Source: an uncultured Prevotella sp. (GTDB lineage: Bacteria > Bacteroidota > Bacteroidia > Bacteroidales > Bacteroidaceae). Taken from it: a DNA stretch of 10,444 bases. The translations under genes were made by a program, and so were the position numbers. Of the stretch, positions 1 to 7,900 are shown piece by piece. Each line of letters starts with the position of its first letter. Position 1 is the stretch's first letter. Below the pieces are notes generated by a model that saw only the letters and a list, made by a program, of their open reading frames with translations, did no database searches and had not been told where the DNA came from. Location of the stretch: assembly GCA_902477645.1 (NCBI GenBank), contig CABSIA010000108.1, positions 1 to 10,444 on the forward strand. Reading direction: 5' to 3'.

Positions 1-83
1 GTTCGAAAGTTGAGCGGAGTAAGGCTACTACAGGACTGCCACACGGAGTATATATCGTAGGTGGAAAAGCGGTGAGAATTTGA
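1..83 (+). CDS. C-terminal end of a secreted/surface protein with T9SS-like sorting tail (5' truncated)
   Basis: Only the last 26 codons are inside the window, read in the frame starting at base 3 and ending at the TGA at 81-83. The final residues read TGLPHGVYIVGGKAVRI. A GL-x-x-GVYIV-x-G-K-x-V-x-I ending is typical of the last beta strands of type A C-terminal sorting domains of the Bacteroidota type IX secretion system. The parent protein is therefore probably exported and anchored or released at the cell surface. Nothing of its catalytic or binding part is visible, so its function cannot be given. The competing frame from base 1 closes at a TAG at 58-60 and has no comparable pattern. A strong hairpin lies 37 bases after the stop codon, fitting the end of a transcript. 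Confidence 0.7.
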   Translation, partial: SKVERSKATTGLPHGVYIVGGKAVRI

Positions 84-120
84 TAAGCACCATCACGTTG
101 AATATTAATGACTTAACTCG

Positions 121-155
121 GCAGAAGCGGATTTGTATTGCAAATCCGCTTCTGC
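121..155. terminator. Hairpin terminator between convergent genes
   Basis: A perfect 15-base-pair stem (121-135 with 141-155, arm GCAGAAGCGGATTTG) closes a 5-base loop (TATTG). It lies between the end of the left-edge gene (stop 81-83) and the end of the convergent beta-lactamase gene (175). The position and symmetry suggest a bidirectional intrinsic terminator. The T-tract is weak on both strands (only TGTTT follows on the + strand), so the evidence is the very stable stem and the convergent placement. Confidence 0.75.
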
Positions 156-174
156 TGTTTACTAATGAACATTA

Positions 175-1116
175 TTACTTTTGTGTCAGCATAGAATACA
201 CTATTGCCGACACCTCTGCCGCAACTTTAGAGGCTTGTGCCTCGTCGCCCTTGAAATCTTTTACAAACACGGCCAAGGAATAATTTGTGCCATTGGGCAG
301 ACAGATATAAGCAACATCATTATGTGCGGCAAGAATACCGTTCTCGGTATAACCTGAACCCGTTTTGTGTGCAATTGATATTCCTTTCTTTCCAAGAAGC
401 GGTGCGATTATACGGTCTTTGCCTGTCTCGCACTCTCCCAAAGTTTTCTTGATGAACTCTTGTTTCTCACTGCTCACAAGACTGTCGGTAAATAGCTTGT
501 TCATCAAAATTGCCGCACCAAGCGGGGATGTGTAGTTGGAATATGCTTTGGCATGGTCTGCTGACATCTCTGACTCTGTATAAGCTATCTGGAAACTTTG
601 ACGTGGAATTATCGTGGCGATAAAACTGTCGGTCTCTGCCACACTTGCCAGCCGCTCAAACATCAGATTACTGGCATTGTTGTCGCTTTGAGTGAGCGTA
701 TATCGTAGCAAATCCCTGACAGGCAACGTAAACGACGCCTCCAAATGCTCTTTCATCATCGGGCTCCAAGTCTCAGGGTCAAGCTTGTCCCTCTTTATAT
801 TCAACAAAGTGTCAAGCGGGTGTTTGTATTTGTCAAATCTGTTGCAGACAGCCAGTGCCTGATGGACCTTGAACACGCTCATCATCGGATAAATGCTCTT
901 GTTGTTCACCGTTACGGTATCACAGTTGTTGATAATCACAGCCACTCCAATCTCTCCGGAATATGCCGACACGATGTGTGATATGCTGTCGGTCATCGTT
1001 TCTGTCAAAGAAGTATTGTTACCGGTGTCTTTCGTTGTCCGGTTAAACAGCAACAAGGCTGTGGCGCAAGCCAGTGCCACGCATAAAACTGCAGTGTTCT
1101 TTTTATTTGTCATCAT
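175..1116 (-). CDS. bla: Class A (subclass A2) beta-lactamase, CfxA-like
   Basis: This is a serine beta-lactamase that should hydrolyse beta-lactams, probably cephalosporins, in the periplasm. All active-site motifs are present in 313 residues: S80-V-F-K83 (nucleophile box), S144-D-N146, the omega-loop E181 in TESEM, and K251-T-G253. The block SADHAKAYSNYTSPLGAA is characteristic of subclass A2. From memory, long stretches match CfxA closely (GEIGVAV, PMMSVFKVHQALA, LLRYTLTQSDNNASNLMF, AAHNDVAYICLPN), but many other positions differ and the loop after KTGSG appears one residue shorter. I therefore call it a CfxA relative, not CfxA itself. The N-terminus (about residues 8-24) is hydrophobic and fits a Sec signal or membrane anchor; a Cys at 17 is not in a convincing lipobox. 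Two consecutive Met codons (1114-1116, 1111-1113) leave the exact start open. A Bacteroides-type promoter lies about 40 bases upstream. No mobilisation or transposase gene is next to it here. The spectrum and expression level cannot be read from sequence. Confidence 0.95.
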   Translation of the reverse strand: MMTNKKNTAVLCVALACATALLLFNRTTKDTGNNTSLTETMTDSISHIVSAYSGEIGVAVIINNCDTVTVNNKSIYPMMSVFKVHQALAVCNRFDKYKHPLDTLLNIKRDKLDPETWSPMMKEHLEASFTLPVRDLLRYTLTQSDNNASNLMFERLASVAETDSFIATIIPRQSFQIAYTESEMSADHAKAYSNYTSPLGAAILMNKLFTDSLVSSEKQEFIKKTLGECETGKDRIIAPLLGKKGISIAHKTGSGYTENGILAAHNDVAYICLPNGTNYSLAVFVKDFKGDEAQASKVAAEVSAIVYSMLTQK

Positions 1117-1158
1117 ATCTCTAACTGAGGAAATTGCTAAATCGTAAAATAATTATTG

Positions 1159-1190
1159 CAAAGTTATGATGATTTTTCTAAATATGCAAA
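1159..1190 (-). promoter_or_regulatory. Bacteroides-type promoter of the beta-lactamase gene
   Basis: On the - strand a -33 box TTTG (complement of 1187-1190) is followed, after 20 bases, by a -7 box TAACTTTG (complement of 1159-1166). This matches the Bacteroidota consensus TTTG-N19-21-TAnnTTTG. Transcription would begin near 1152-1154, giving a leader of about 36-38 bases before the first ATG. No operator is evident, which would fit constitutive expression, but that is inference. Confidence 0.75.
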
Positions 1191-1255
1191 CTTGTTGAGA
1201 CATATCACTCTTTATTAGGTTGTGTGAGTTGTGACTCTTTACTTATATGCTGCGC

Positions 1256-1269
1256 TTGTGTATACACAA
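1256..1269. promoter_or_regulatory. 14-base perfect palindrome, candidate operator upstream of the xylanase promoter
   Basis: TTGTGTATACACAA is a perfect palindrome centred between 1262 and 1263. It lies 18 bases upstream of the xylanase -33 box. A second, interrupted inverted repeat (AACAAAA at 1269-1275, TTTTGTT at 1287-1293) overlaps that -33 box. The position suits an activator or repressor site. No regulator can be assigned from sequence alone; the HTCS at 4945-9216 is one candidate. Confidence 0.35.
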
Positions 1270-1287
1270 ACAAAATAATGTATTTGT

Positions 1288-1318
1288 TTTGTTATTTCAC
1301 AGGCTTGTGCTATCTTTG
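1288..1318 (+). promoter_or_regulatory. Bacteroides-type promoter of the GH10 xylanase gene
   Basis: A -33 box TTTG at 1288-1291 and a -7 box TATCTTTG at 1311-1318 are separated by 19 bases, matching the Bacteroidota consensus. Transcription would start near 1324-1326, giving a leader of about 70 bases before the ATG at 1397. It is divergent from the beta-lactamase promoter at 1159-1190, about 100 bases away. Confidence 0.75.
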
Positions 1319-1396
1319 CAGAAGATAGGCGACACTCTGCATAACATTCAAGCAAGCTTGATAAAGAATGCAAAAGTATAACTAAAATAATATATA

Positions 1397-4300
1397 ATGA
1401 AAAAAATCTGTAGTCTAGTAGCCGCAACCCTAATGGTTGCAGGAGCACATGCCGCACCTTTGACGGTATGCGATTTTGAAGATTATCCGGTAGGCACAAC
1501 ATGGATGTTATGGAACAACGGCAACGGTGAAATCACCTCAACAGCCACAGTGGAGACCGACCCGACCAACGCCGACAACAAAGTGCTGCACATAGCACTG
1601 AAAGAATGGGGATGCCATCCTGAGTTTAACATTCCGACGGAACTGCGCGGAAAGGCACTGACCGACCGCTATCCGATTGTGACATGTGACATTTACCGCA
1701 GTGGCAATGACAATGCCGATGCTTATAAACAATTTGCCGTGTTCATAGGCTCGCAGGAGGTTTACCGTGATGAGGGCTATCCGCATCAGGGCGACATGAA
1801 AGTGTGGCAACACAGGACATACACAATGAAACCTGCCGGCGCAGACAACACCGAAGGAGTGATAAGGCTGGGACTGCACCACAACAACACCGACTATTAC
1901 ATCGACAACATCTGTCTGGTTGGAGAATATGACGACTATCTGACAACGGAAGACGGCGGAATACTCGACTACTGCACTGCCAACACGTCAAGCTCATACC
2001 GCAACATCGGTGACAATATATTCATTCCGGCAGGCACAACAACCAATGTGCGCACATCGCGATACACGGAATGGACAGGAAAAGTGGCAGGAGACGGCAC
2101 GCTCAACATCTATTCCGGAGGCGTGCGGTCGTATATAGGCACCGCGAAGAGCAAAGGAGCGACATGGCCCGACTGGAGCGCAATGAGAGGCACGGTCAAC
2201 ATCTATCCGTATAAGGAAGTGGCGGCAAATTGCGGCTTCTACGGCTTGGTTATGAGCAGCGGCACGTTCCAGCCCGACAATCTCGAAGCCTCACGCTGCA
2301 ACGAGGTTTTCAAAAACAGCAAAGTAGTGCTGCACGACGGAGCTACAATAGCCATAGAGTCGGGCACGCGCGGCATAAGATTCGGTGAGCTGAACACCAT
2401 GGCGGGCAGCACACTCGACGGATATTATAAGAAAGGTACGGCAAACTCCTACTACATCGTAGGAGGCACCGGCACCGACGGCATCCTGGCAGGAAAAATC
2501 CTTGCCTCCAGCTCGGGCAACAGCGTAGGACTGATAAAGGAGGGAGCCGGCACATACACAATCACCGGCAACGAAAATAACATAAACGTCGGAATACGCC
2601 TGCTCGACGGAACACTGCTCATAAACAATGACGCAGAGGCGGCAGAGGCTGGCGGCAAAAGCGGCGCGACTGGCAACGGCGGAACACTGTTTGTATTCAA
2701 CGGCACCACTCTCGGCGGCAACGGTAGCATAGGCGCACAAACAGAAGTGTACGGAACGATAATCCCCGGAATGGCAAACGCAGGGACACTAACCTTTGCC
2801 GACTACACGACATCAGCTGGCGTTAACGTCACTCTGCACCCTGAGGCCAACATAATATGCCGTGTGAAAAATGCCCAAGAATATGCCCGCCTTGACATAA
2901 AGGGAACGATGGCATACAACAACAAGACTCAGGAATTTGAAGAATCCGAGAAAACACCACGGCTGACTATCGCCCTCACCGATGATGCCGCCTTGCAGGT
3001 GAACGATGAGATAACACTGCTTACAACAAACAAGAAAGACGGCAACGGATGGAGCTTCAGAATACGTTATCCCCAAGCCTACACATGGGTGGTGGAGCAA
3101 CGGGAAGGTGCAGATGGAGAATACAGCATCGTTGCCAAGGTGACATCGCTCGACTACAGCGGTCAGGGAGATGTGAGCGACGATGATGATGACCCGGGAA
3201 ACAAGGGAGAATATCCCGATGACGACTGGACAGCAGACATTAACGATGACACACCGCTGCGCACATACTCGGCACGCCTGAAAAAGAACATAGGAGTGGC
3301 TGTGGCAAGCTATCGCTACGACTGTAGCCGCGATGACGGCGAGACCGGACTGGTGGGACGTGAGTTTGACCTGCTGGTGGGAGAAAATGAAATGAAGTTT
3401 GACGCCACGGAGCCATCTAAGGGCTCGTTCAACTACGGCGGTGCCGACGCTGTGATGTGGGTTGCCGACAGATACAAGCAGGAGGTGCGCGGTCACACTC
3501 TGGCATGGCACTCTCAGGTACCCGCATGGGTAAGCCAGGACGGCAAGAAGAACAATCACAACTACACCCGCAGGGAGTTGCTCGACATACTGAAGAACCA
3601 CATCTTCAACGTAGTGGGAAAATACAAGGGACGCATACGGGAATGGGATGTGTGCAACGAAGTGCTCGACGATGACCAAAGCATAGTGCGCACCAATCCT
3701 GACGCATATAAGCTGCGTCCCTCAATATGGTCCACCTACATTGGCGAGGAGTTTATTGACTCAGCCTTCGTATGGGCTCACCAGGCAGACCCTGAGGCAC
3801 GGCTGTTCATAAATGAATACGGAGCAGAGTTCATGGGCGACACAAAGACAGTGGCTTACTATAATCTGATAAAGCGGCTGAAAGCCGACAAACGCCCGAT
3901 TGACGGATGCGGACTGCAGTGTCACCTGACCACAGGGCAGCTCGACACCCTGAAACTGGAAAAGAACATACGCCGCTATGCGGAGATGGACATGGACTGC
4001 ATCATCACCGAGCTTGACATTGCGCTTGCCAATCCATACGCCGATGACGCCCTCGACATTCAGGCAAAGGAATACGGTGCCATCACACGTGTGTTCCTGC
4101 GCAACGACAACTGTCCGTCGATGCTTCTGTGGGGAATATCCGACAACCACTCATGGCGTCACAACAATCCGCTGCTCTTCGACAGCAGCCTGAAGCCAAA
4201 GCCAGCCTACTACAACGTGCATGCCCAGTTGCGGCTTGCCGCCGAGAAGGCACAGGCCGACGGCATCGTTGCTCCAGAACAGTCGGGCAACGACGCCAAA

Positions 4301-4435
4301 ATAATATCCACCTCACGGCACGACATCTACGGACGCGGCGTGAGCACAACAGAAGGTGTTGTCATCGAGAGGAACATATACTCCGACGGCAGCGTGAAGG
4401 TGGTGAAGAGGGTGTTCCCTTTCCGTAAAGTTTGA
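1397..4435 (+). CDS. Secreted multidomain GH10 endo-1,4-beta-xylanase with probable T9SS sorting tail
   Basis: The likely role is endo-cleavage of beta-1,4-xylan outside the cell. Domains in order: signal peptide (residues 1 to about 20, MKKICSLVAATLMVAGAHAA); a CBM-like beta-sandwich (about 22-177, ending DYYIDNICLVGE); a Gly/Thr-rich autotransporter-type beta-strand region (about 195-500, for example LIKEGAGTYTITG at 379-391 and GGTLFVFNGTTLGG from 428); an acidic linker (D592 and D595-599); and a GH10 catalytic barrel (about 625-948). GH10 marks are IGVAVAS, NEMKFD, RGHTLAWHSQVPAW (GHTLAWH at 699-705), acid/base E755 in WDVCNE, nucleophile E872 in IITELD, and WGISDNHSW from 912. The tail (about 965-1012, with HDIYGRGVS and a basic C-terminus) resembles a T9SS sorting domain. 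At 1012 residues it is far longer than a simple GH10 enzyme of about 350. The start is the ATG following a Bacteroides-type promoter and directly preceding the signal peptide. A hairpin follows the stop. The convergent neighbour is an HTCS regulator, but no SusC/SusD genes are in view. The GH10 assignment is firm; the CBM-like and T9SS calls are weaker. Confidence 0.93.
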   Translation: MKKICSLVAATLMVAGAHAAPLTVCDFEDYPVGTTWMLWNNGNGEITSTATVETDPTNADNKVLHIALKEWGCHPEFNIPTELRGKALTDRYPIVTCDIYRSGNDNADAYKQFAVFIGSQEVYRDEGYPHQGDMKVWQHRTYTMKPAGADNTEGVIRLGLHHNNTDYYIDNICLVGEYDDYLTTEDGGILDYCTANTSSSYRNIGDNIFIPAGTTTNVRTSRYTEWTGKVAGDGTLNIYSGGVRSYIGTAKSKGATWPDWSAMRGTVNIYPYKEVAANCGFYGLVMSSGTFQPDNLEASRCNEVFKNSKVVLHDGATIAIESGTRGIRFGELNTMAGSTLDGYYKKGTANSYYIVGGTGTDGILAGKILASSSGNSVGLIKEGAGTYTITGNENNINVGIRLLDGTLLINNDAEAAEAGGKSGATGNGGTLFVFNGTTLGGNGSIGAQTEVYGTIIPGMANAGTLTFADYTTSAGVNVTLHPEANIICRVKNAQEYARLDIKGTMAYNNKTQEFEESEKTPRLTIALTDDAALQVNDEITLLTTNKKDGNGWSFRIRYPQAYTWVVEQREGADGEYSIVAKVTSLDYSGQGDVSDDDDDPGNKGEYPDDDWTADINDDTPLRTYSARLKKNIGVAVASYRYDCSRDDGETGLVGREFDLLVGENEMKFDATEPSKGSFNYGGADAVMWVADRYKQEVRGHTLAWHSQVPAWVSQDGKKNNHNYTRRELLDILKNHIFNVVGKYKGRIREWDVCNEVLDDDQSIVRTNPDAYKLRPSIWSTYIGEEFIDSAFVWAHQADPEARLFINEYGAEFMGDTKTVAYYNLIKRLKADKRPIDGCGLQCHLTTGQLDTLKLEKNIRRYAEMDMDCIITELDIALANPYADDALDIQAKEYGAITRVFLRNDNCPSMLLWGISDNHSWRHNNPLLFDSSLKPKPAYYNVHAQLRLAAEKAQADGIVAPEQSGNDAKIISTSRHDIYGRGVSTTEGVVIERNIYSDGSVKVVKRVFPFRKV

Positions 4436-4441
4436 TAAATT

Positions 4442-4475
4442 TACCTGTTGGCGGATTTTATTCCGCCAACAGGTA
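4442..4475. terminator. Hairpin terminator after the xylanase gene
   Basis: A 14-base-pair perfect stem (4442-4455 with 4462-4475, arm TACCTGTTGGCGGA) encloses a 6-base loop (TTTTAT). It starts 7 bases after the xylanase stop codon. There is no real T-tract after it on the + strand. Placement and stem stability support a transcript end. Confidence 0.7.
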
Positions 4476-4694
4476 TAGACCTAAAACAGACTCGTCCAGC
4501 TCACGATAGCGTTCGTTTATCCATCCGCCTGATTTCTCTGGAATGACATAAGAAAAAGCGCTCTTTCTTGTTTTGTTCCATAATTTGTTGTTTTTTTTTA
4601 CCATTGCGCACGGTTCCGCTAAAAAACAGCGCATTACCAGCAGCTGGTGCTTGTAACACATTGATAACCAGTGATGTATAATTCTTAAAATTGT
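4476..4694. other. Gene-poor segment of unknown nature
   Basis: No convincing gene is seen in this part of the 509-base gap between xylanase and HTCS. An open frame on the - strand (complement of 4458-4706) would need a TTG start inside the downstream repeat and would read through the xylanase terminator, so I do not call it a gene. The segment holds a run of nine T (4591-4599), a short inverted pair TGCGC/GCGCA (4605-4609, 4629-4633) and ACCAGC-A-GCTGGT (4636-4648). It could be a decayed element or an intergenic repeat; the sequence alone does not decide. Confidence 0.4.
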
Positions 4695-4710
4695 CTTATA
4701 AGACAATTTT
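4687..4710. repeat. 24-base perfect palindrome
   Basis: The arms AAAATTGTCTTA (4687-4698) and TAAGACAATTTT (4699-4710) are exact reverse complements with no spacer. The right half is also part of the first unit of the 22-base repeat array at 4695-4775. Such a site could bind a dimeric protein or form a small hairpin. It is not followed by a T-tract long enough to call it a terminator with confidence (TTTTT continues at 4707-4711). Confidence 0.8.
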
Positions 4711-4775
4711 TCTTCTCTTATAAGACAATTTTTCTTCTCTTATAAGACAATTTAAAATATCTTATAGGACAATTT
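4695..4775. repeat. Four tandem direct repeats with exact 22-base period
   Basis: The core CTTATAAGACAATTT begins at 4695, 4717, 4739 and, with one change (CTTATAGGACAATTT), at 4761. Spacing is exactly 22 bases each time. The first two units are identical over all 22 bases (the core plus TTCTTCT); the third and fourth keep only the core. Twenty-two bases is close to two helical turns, so the cores would lie on one face of the DNA, as in operator or iteron arrays. No coding frame explains it, since 22 is not a multiple of three. It lies between the 3' ends of the xylanase and HTCS genes. Confidence 0.85.
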
Positions 4776-4878
4776 CGGGACAGCTATAACTCTTAAAAAT
4801 GGAGGCCTGGAAACAGACAGAAAACGAACATAATGTAAAGGGAATTTACCACCCGGAAGAGCGTCATCCTTCAATGTG

Positions 4879-4924
4879 AAAAAACTTGGGCGCATCGGGC
4901 AACGGCAATTTGCGGCCCCCGCCT
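4879..4924 (-). terminator. Possible terminator of the HTCS gene
   Basis: Reading the - strand downstream of the HTCS stop, a GC-rich imperfect hairpin can form (GGCG/CGCC between 4920-4923 and 4889-4892; inner GGGC/GCCC between 4915-4918 and 4897-4900). It is followed by six T (complement of 4879-4884). The stem has an asymmetric internal loop, so this is only a plausible terminator. Confidence 0.4.
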
Positions 4925-4944
4925 TAAATGGTCTTAAAGCAGAT

Positions 4945-7900
4945 TTATTCAGCCGCTTTCCCGTATTTTGACGGAATAGTCCCGAAATGTTTTTTGAAGC
5001 ATTTGTTGAAGTATGACGGGTCTTGGAACCCAGTCTTGTAGGCTATCTCGCTTATGTTGAGGCGTCCCTCGGCAACCAGTTCTCCGGCTATGCGCATTCG
5101 CTGTGCCATGATGTATTTGTTTGGCGACATGCCCGTAAGCTCCTTCATCTTGCCGTAGAATTTTGTGTGCCCCATTTGCATGTGTGCGGCCAAAATCTCC
5201 ACATTGAAGTCCGGGTCGGCGATATGGCTTGAAATGTAGTAGTCGACATCTGTGCGGAAGTTTTTCTCTGCCTGCGACGTTACAATTTTCCCGGGCTGCT
5301 CTACGTTGCCTGTGCCTTGTGGGGTCTGTGCGGTTTGCGCGGCTCTTTTTCTCGCCCATGTTATCAGCTGCGCGACTCTTGTTATGAGCAACTTCCTGTT
5401 GCATGGTTTCACCAAATAATCGTCGGCTCCGGCCTTGTATCCTTTTATGTGGTGATCTACGTCGTCGAGTGCCGTGAGCATTATCACGGGCATATCGGCA
5501 AGCCGTGGGTCTTGTCTCAGCTTCTCCACTATCTTGTATCCGTCCATGTCGGGCAGCATTACGTCGCATACCACGAGCGACGGCATTGTTTCCGTAACGC
5601 CTTGATAGCCTTCGGAGCCATTGGAGTATGCCACAACGTTGAAGTATGCCGACAGAGTTGCTCTCAGCTGATGCTGCATGTCGGCGTCGTCTTCTATAAT
5701 GGCTATTGTCGCGTCGTTGAGCGCTTGTGCCGCCGGCTCGAGGATAATCTCGTCTGCAATATGCGGTGTGGTTTTCTGGCTCTCTATGGCTGCCGTTGTG
5801 TCATATTCGCCGGCGCTGTATGGCCCGTCGCTGTCGGGCAGGGTAAGGGTAAATGTAGAGCCGTTCCCGTCGTGGCTGTATGTTAGGTCGCCGTGGTGCA
5901 GGCGTGCCAGCTGATAGGCTGTGTACAGGCCTATTCCCATTCCTCCCTGGCTCGTGTGGCCGTGCAGGAAAGGTTTGAACAGGCTCTGCTGCTGACGCTC
6001 GCTGATTCCTTGTCCGCTGTCGGTTACGCTTACCGAGATATGCCCGTTGGCATGTCTGATGCCCAGATGTATGGTGCCCTTGGCAGGTGTGTATTTTACG
6101 GCATTCGACAGCAGGTTGTAGACAATGGTCTCAACCTTGGGGCGGTCAAGAGGCAATGTGAAGCTTTTGTCGAAAGGTGTGAGCGTGAGGCTTTGCTCTT
6201 TCTGTTGTGCGAGGGTCCTGAAATCGTCGTATATGTCACGTATAGGCGCGATGATGTCGCACTGCGTAAGCCGCAGGCGCGAGTTGCCCGTGGTGATTTT
6301 TCTGAACTCCATCAGCTCGTTGACGAGCCTGAGCAGTCTTGTGGTGCCTCTTCTGATCATTTGCAGTGTGGGGCGGTGCAGTGATACGGCATGCAGATTA
6401 TTGCCGGTTGTCAGGTCGTCTACGGCGCCTTGGATTATTGCGAGCGGAGTGCGGAACTCGTGAGCCACGTTGGTGAAAAACTGTATGCGGAAATCTGAGA
6501 CCTGCTTGTCGACCTGCATCCGCTGTCTCAGCTCAAAGTTGCGGCGCCACTGTCTGTACAGTATGGTTGCCACTGTCATTATGGCGGCAATGTAGACAAT
6601 CCATGCCCAAACGCTGTTGTACCATGGCTGCAGTATGGTGAATTTGAACGTTTCCGCCTTGCTCCATTGTCCGTCGGTAAGTGTGCGGTAATGTAGAGTA
6701 TATGAGCCTGGACTGAGATTTTGGCACTCTATGCAGTTCGATGTGGTTGGCGTCTGCCATGCGTCGTCGACACCCTCAATGCGGTATTGGTAGAGAGTGG
6801 CGTCAATGCTGCTGTAGCGGAGTGGGGACATGCAGAAAACGATATGGTTCTGATAGTGCCGCAGAGATATGGCTCTGTCAGAAAAAGGGTTGCCTGCGGT
6901 GAAGAGGCCTGCGTCTGTGAAAATAGATTTTCCGTCAATAATAATGTCTGTCAGCCAAGGTGACTTTGACTGTCCGTCAGAGGGCTGGTTGCCGGCGTCT
7001 GGTGTTATGACGGCTACTCCCTCGTTAGTGGAGAAAAGCAGACGGCCCGTACCGTCGCTCAAAGCGGATGACGTGTTGAAGACGTTTCCCATTATAGTGG
7101 CTGAGGGCATATACCGGCGGGCGGTCATGTTCTTTGTGTCTACCATGGCAAGCCCCTCTTCGGTTCCGGCCCAGATGTTCCCGTTGGCGTCTTTCCGTAT
7201 AGATCTTACATTGTCGTTGGGCAGTCCGTTGAGCCTGGTTGTGCTTTGTGTTTTTATTTTACCTTTGTTTATGGTGAGTTTAATCAGCCCGTATCCGTTG
7301 GTTCCTATCCATACGGTGTTGCTGTCGGCAGCCATTACGACAGTCACCTCGTTGGTAGGCAGCGTGTGGTTTTGCGTGTTGTAGCCCACAATGCTCTCAG
7401 CCCTGATGCTGTCGGCATTAGTGTCAATGGCATATAGTCCGTCGAATGTGGCGATGTAGAGCCATCCCGACGGAGCAAGCTCAAGATCTTGTATTCTGGT
7501 TTTGTTGTAACTGTCGTTGAGCAGCTGGTGGAATGTACCTTTGCTTTCGGGGTGTGTCCATAGCAGTCCGCCCCGCCATGTTGCCACCCAGATGCGTCCC
7601 TTGCGGTCGCATGCCAGGTCGCGTATCTCGTTTGATGTCAGCCCGGTCTTGCTTTTTGTTTCTGTAAAATTAAAGTTGCCTGCGAAGAGGCCGTTGGAGG
7701 TTGTGCCAATCCATTCGTTGCCGTTGTGGTCTACGGTGTATGCGCTGATTCCATATTCAAATGCGGTATAGGGGGTAAGAGTCGCATTGTCTGTGTCTAC
7801 GGTATAGTTTTTGTCGTTGAAGGTTGATGCAACTATTTTGCCCGACTTAATTCTGAACAGCCCTTTTATGCCGTTGTCACGGCTTCCGTGTTTGTCGGGG

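Noticed and set aside
2813..3679. 288-codon open frame on the - strand inside the xylanase gene
   Set aside because: It is antisense to a clear GH10 coding region, lacks domain motifs, and is explained by the codon bias of the real gene.
4458..4706. 82-codon open frame on the - strand
   Set aside because: It needs a TTG start inside the palindrome, overlaps the xylanase terminator hairpin, and shows no recognisable protein character.
4949..5569. 206-codon open frame overlapping the 3' part of the HTCS gene
   Set aside because: It lies out of frame on the same strand across the receiver and AraC domains, whose motifs are intact in the main frame; its arginine-rich composition is typical of a shadow frame.
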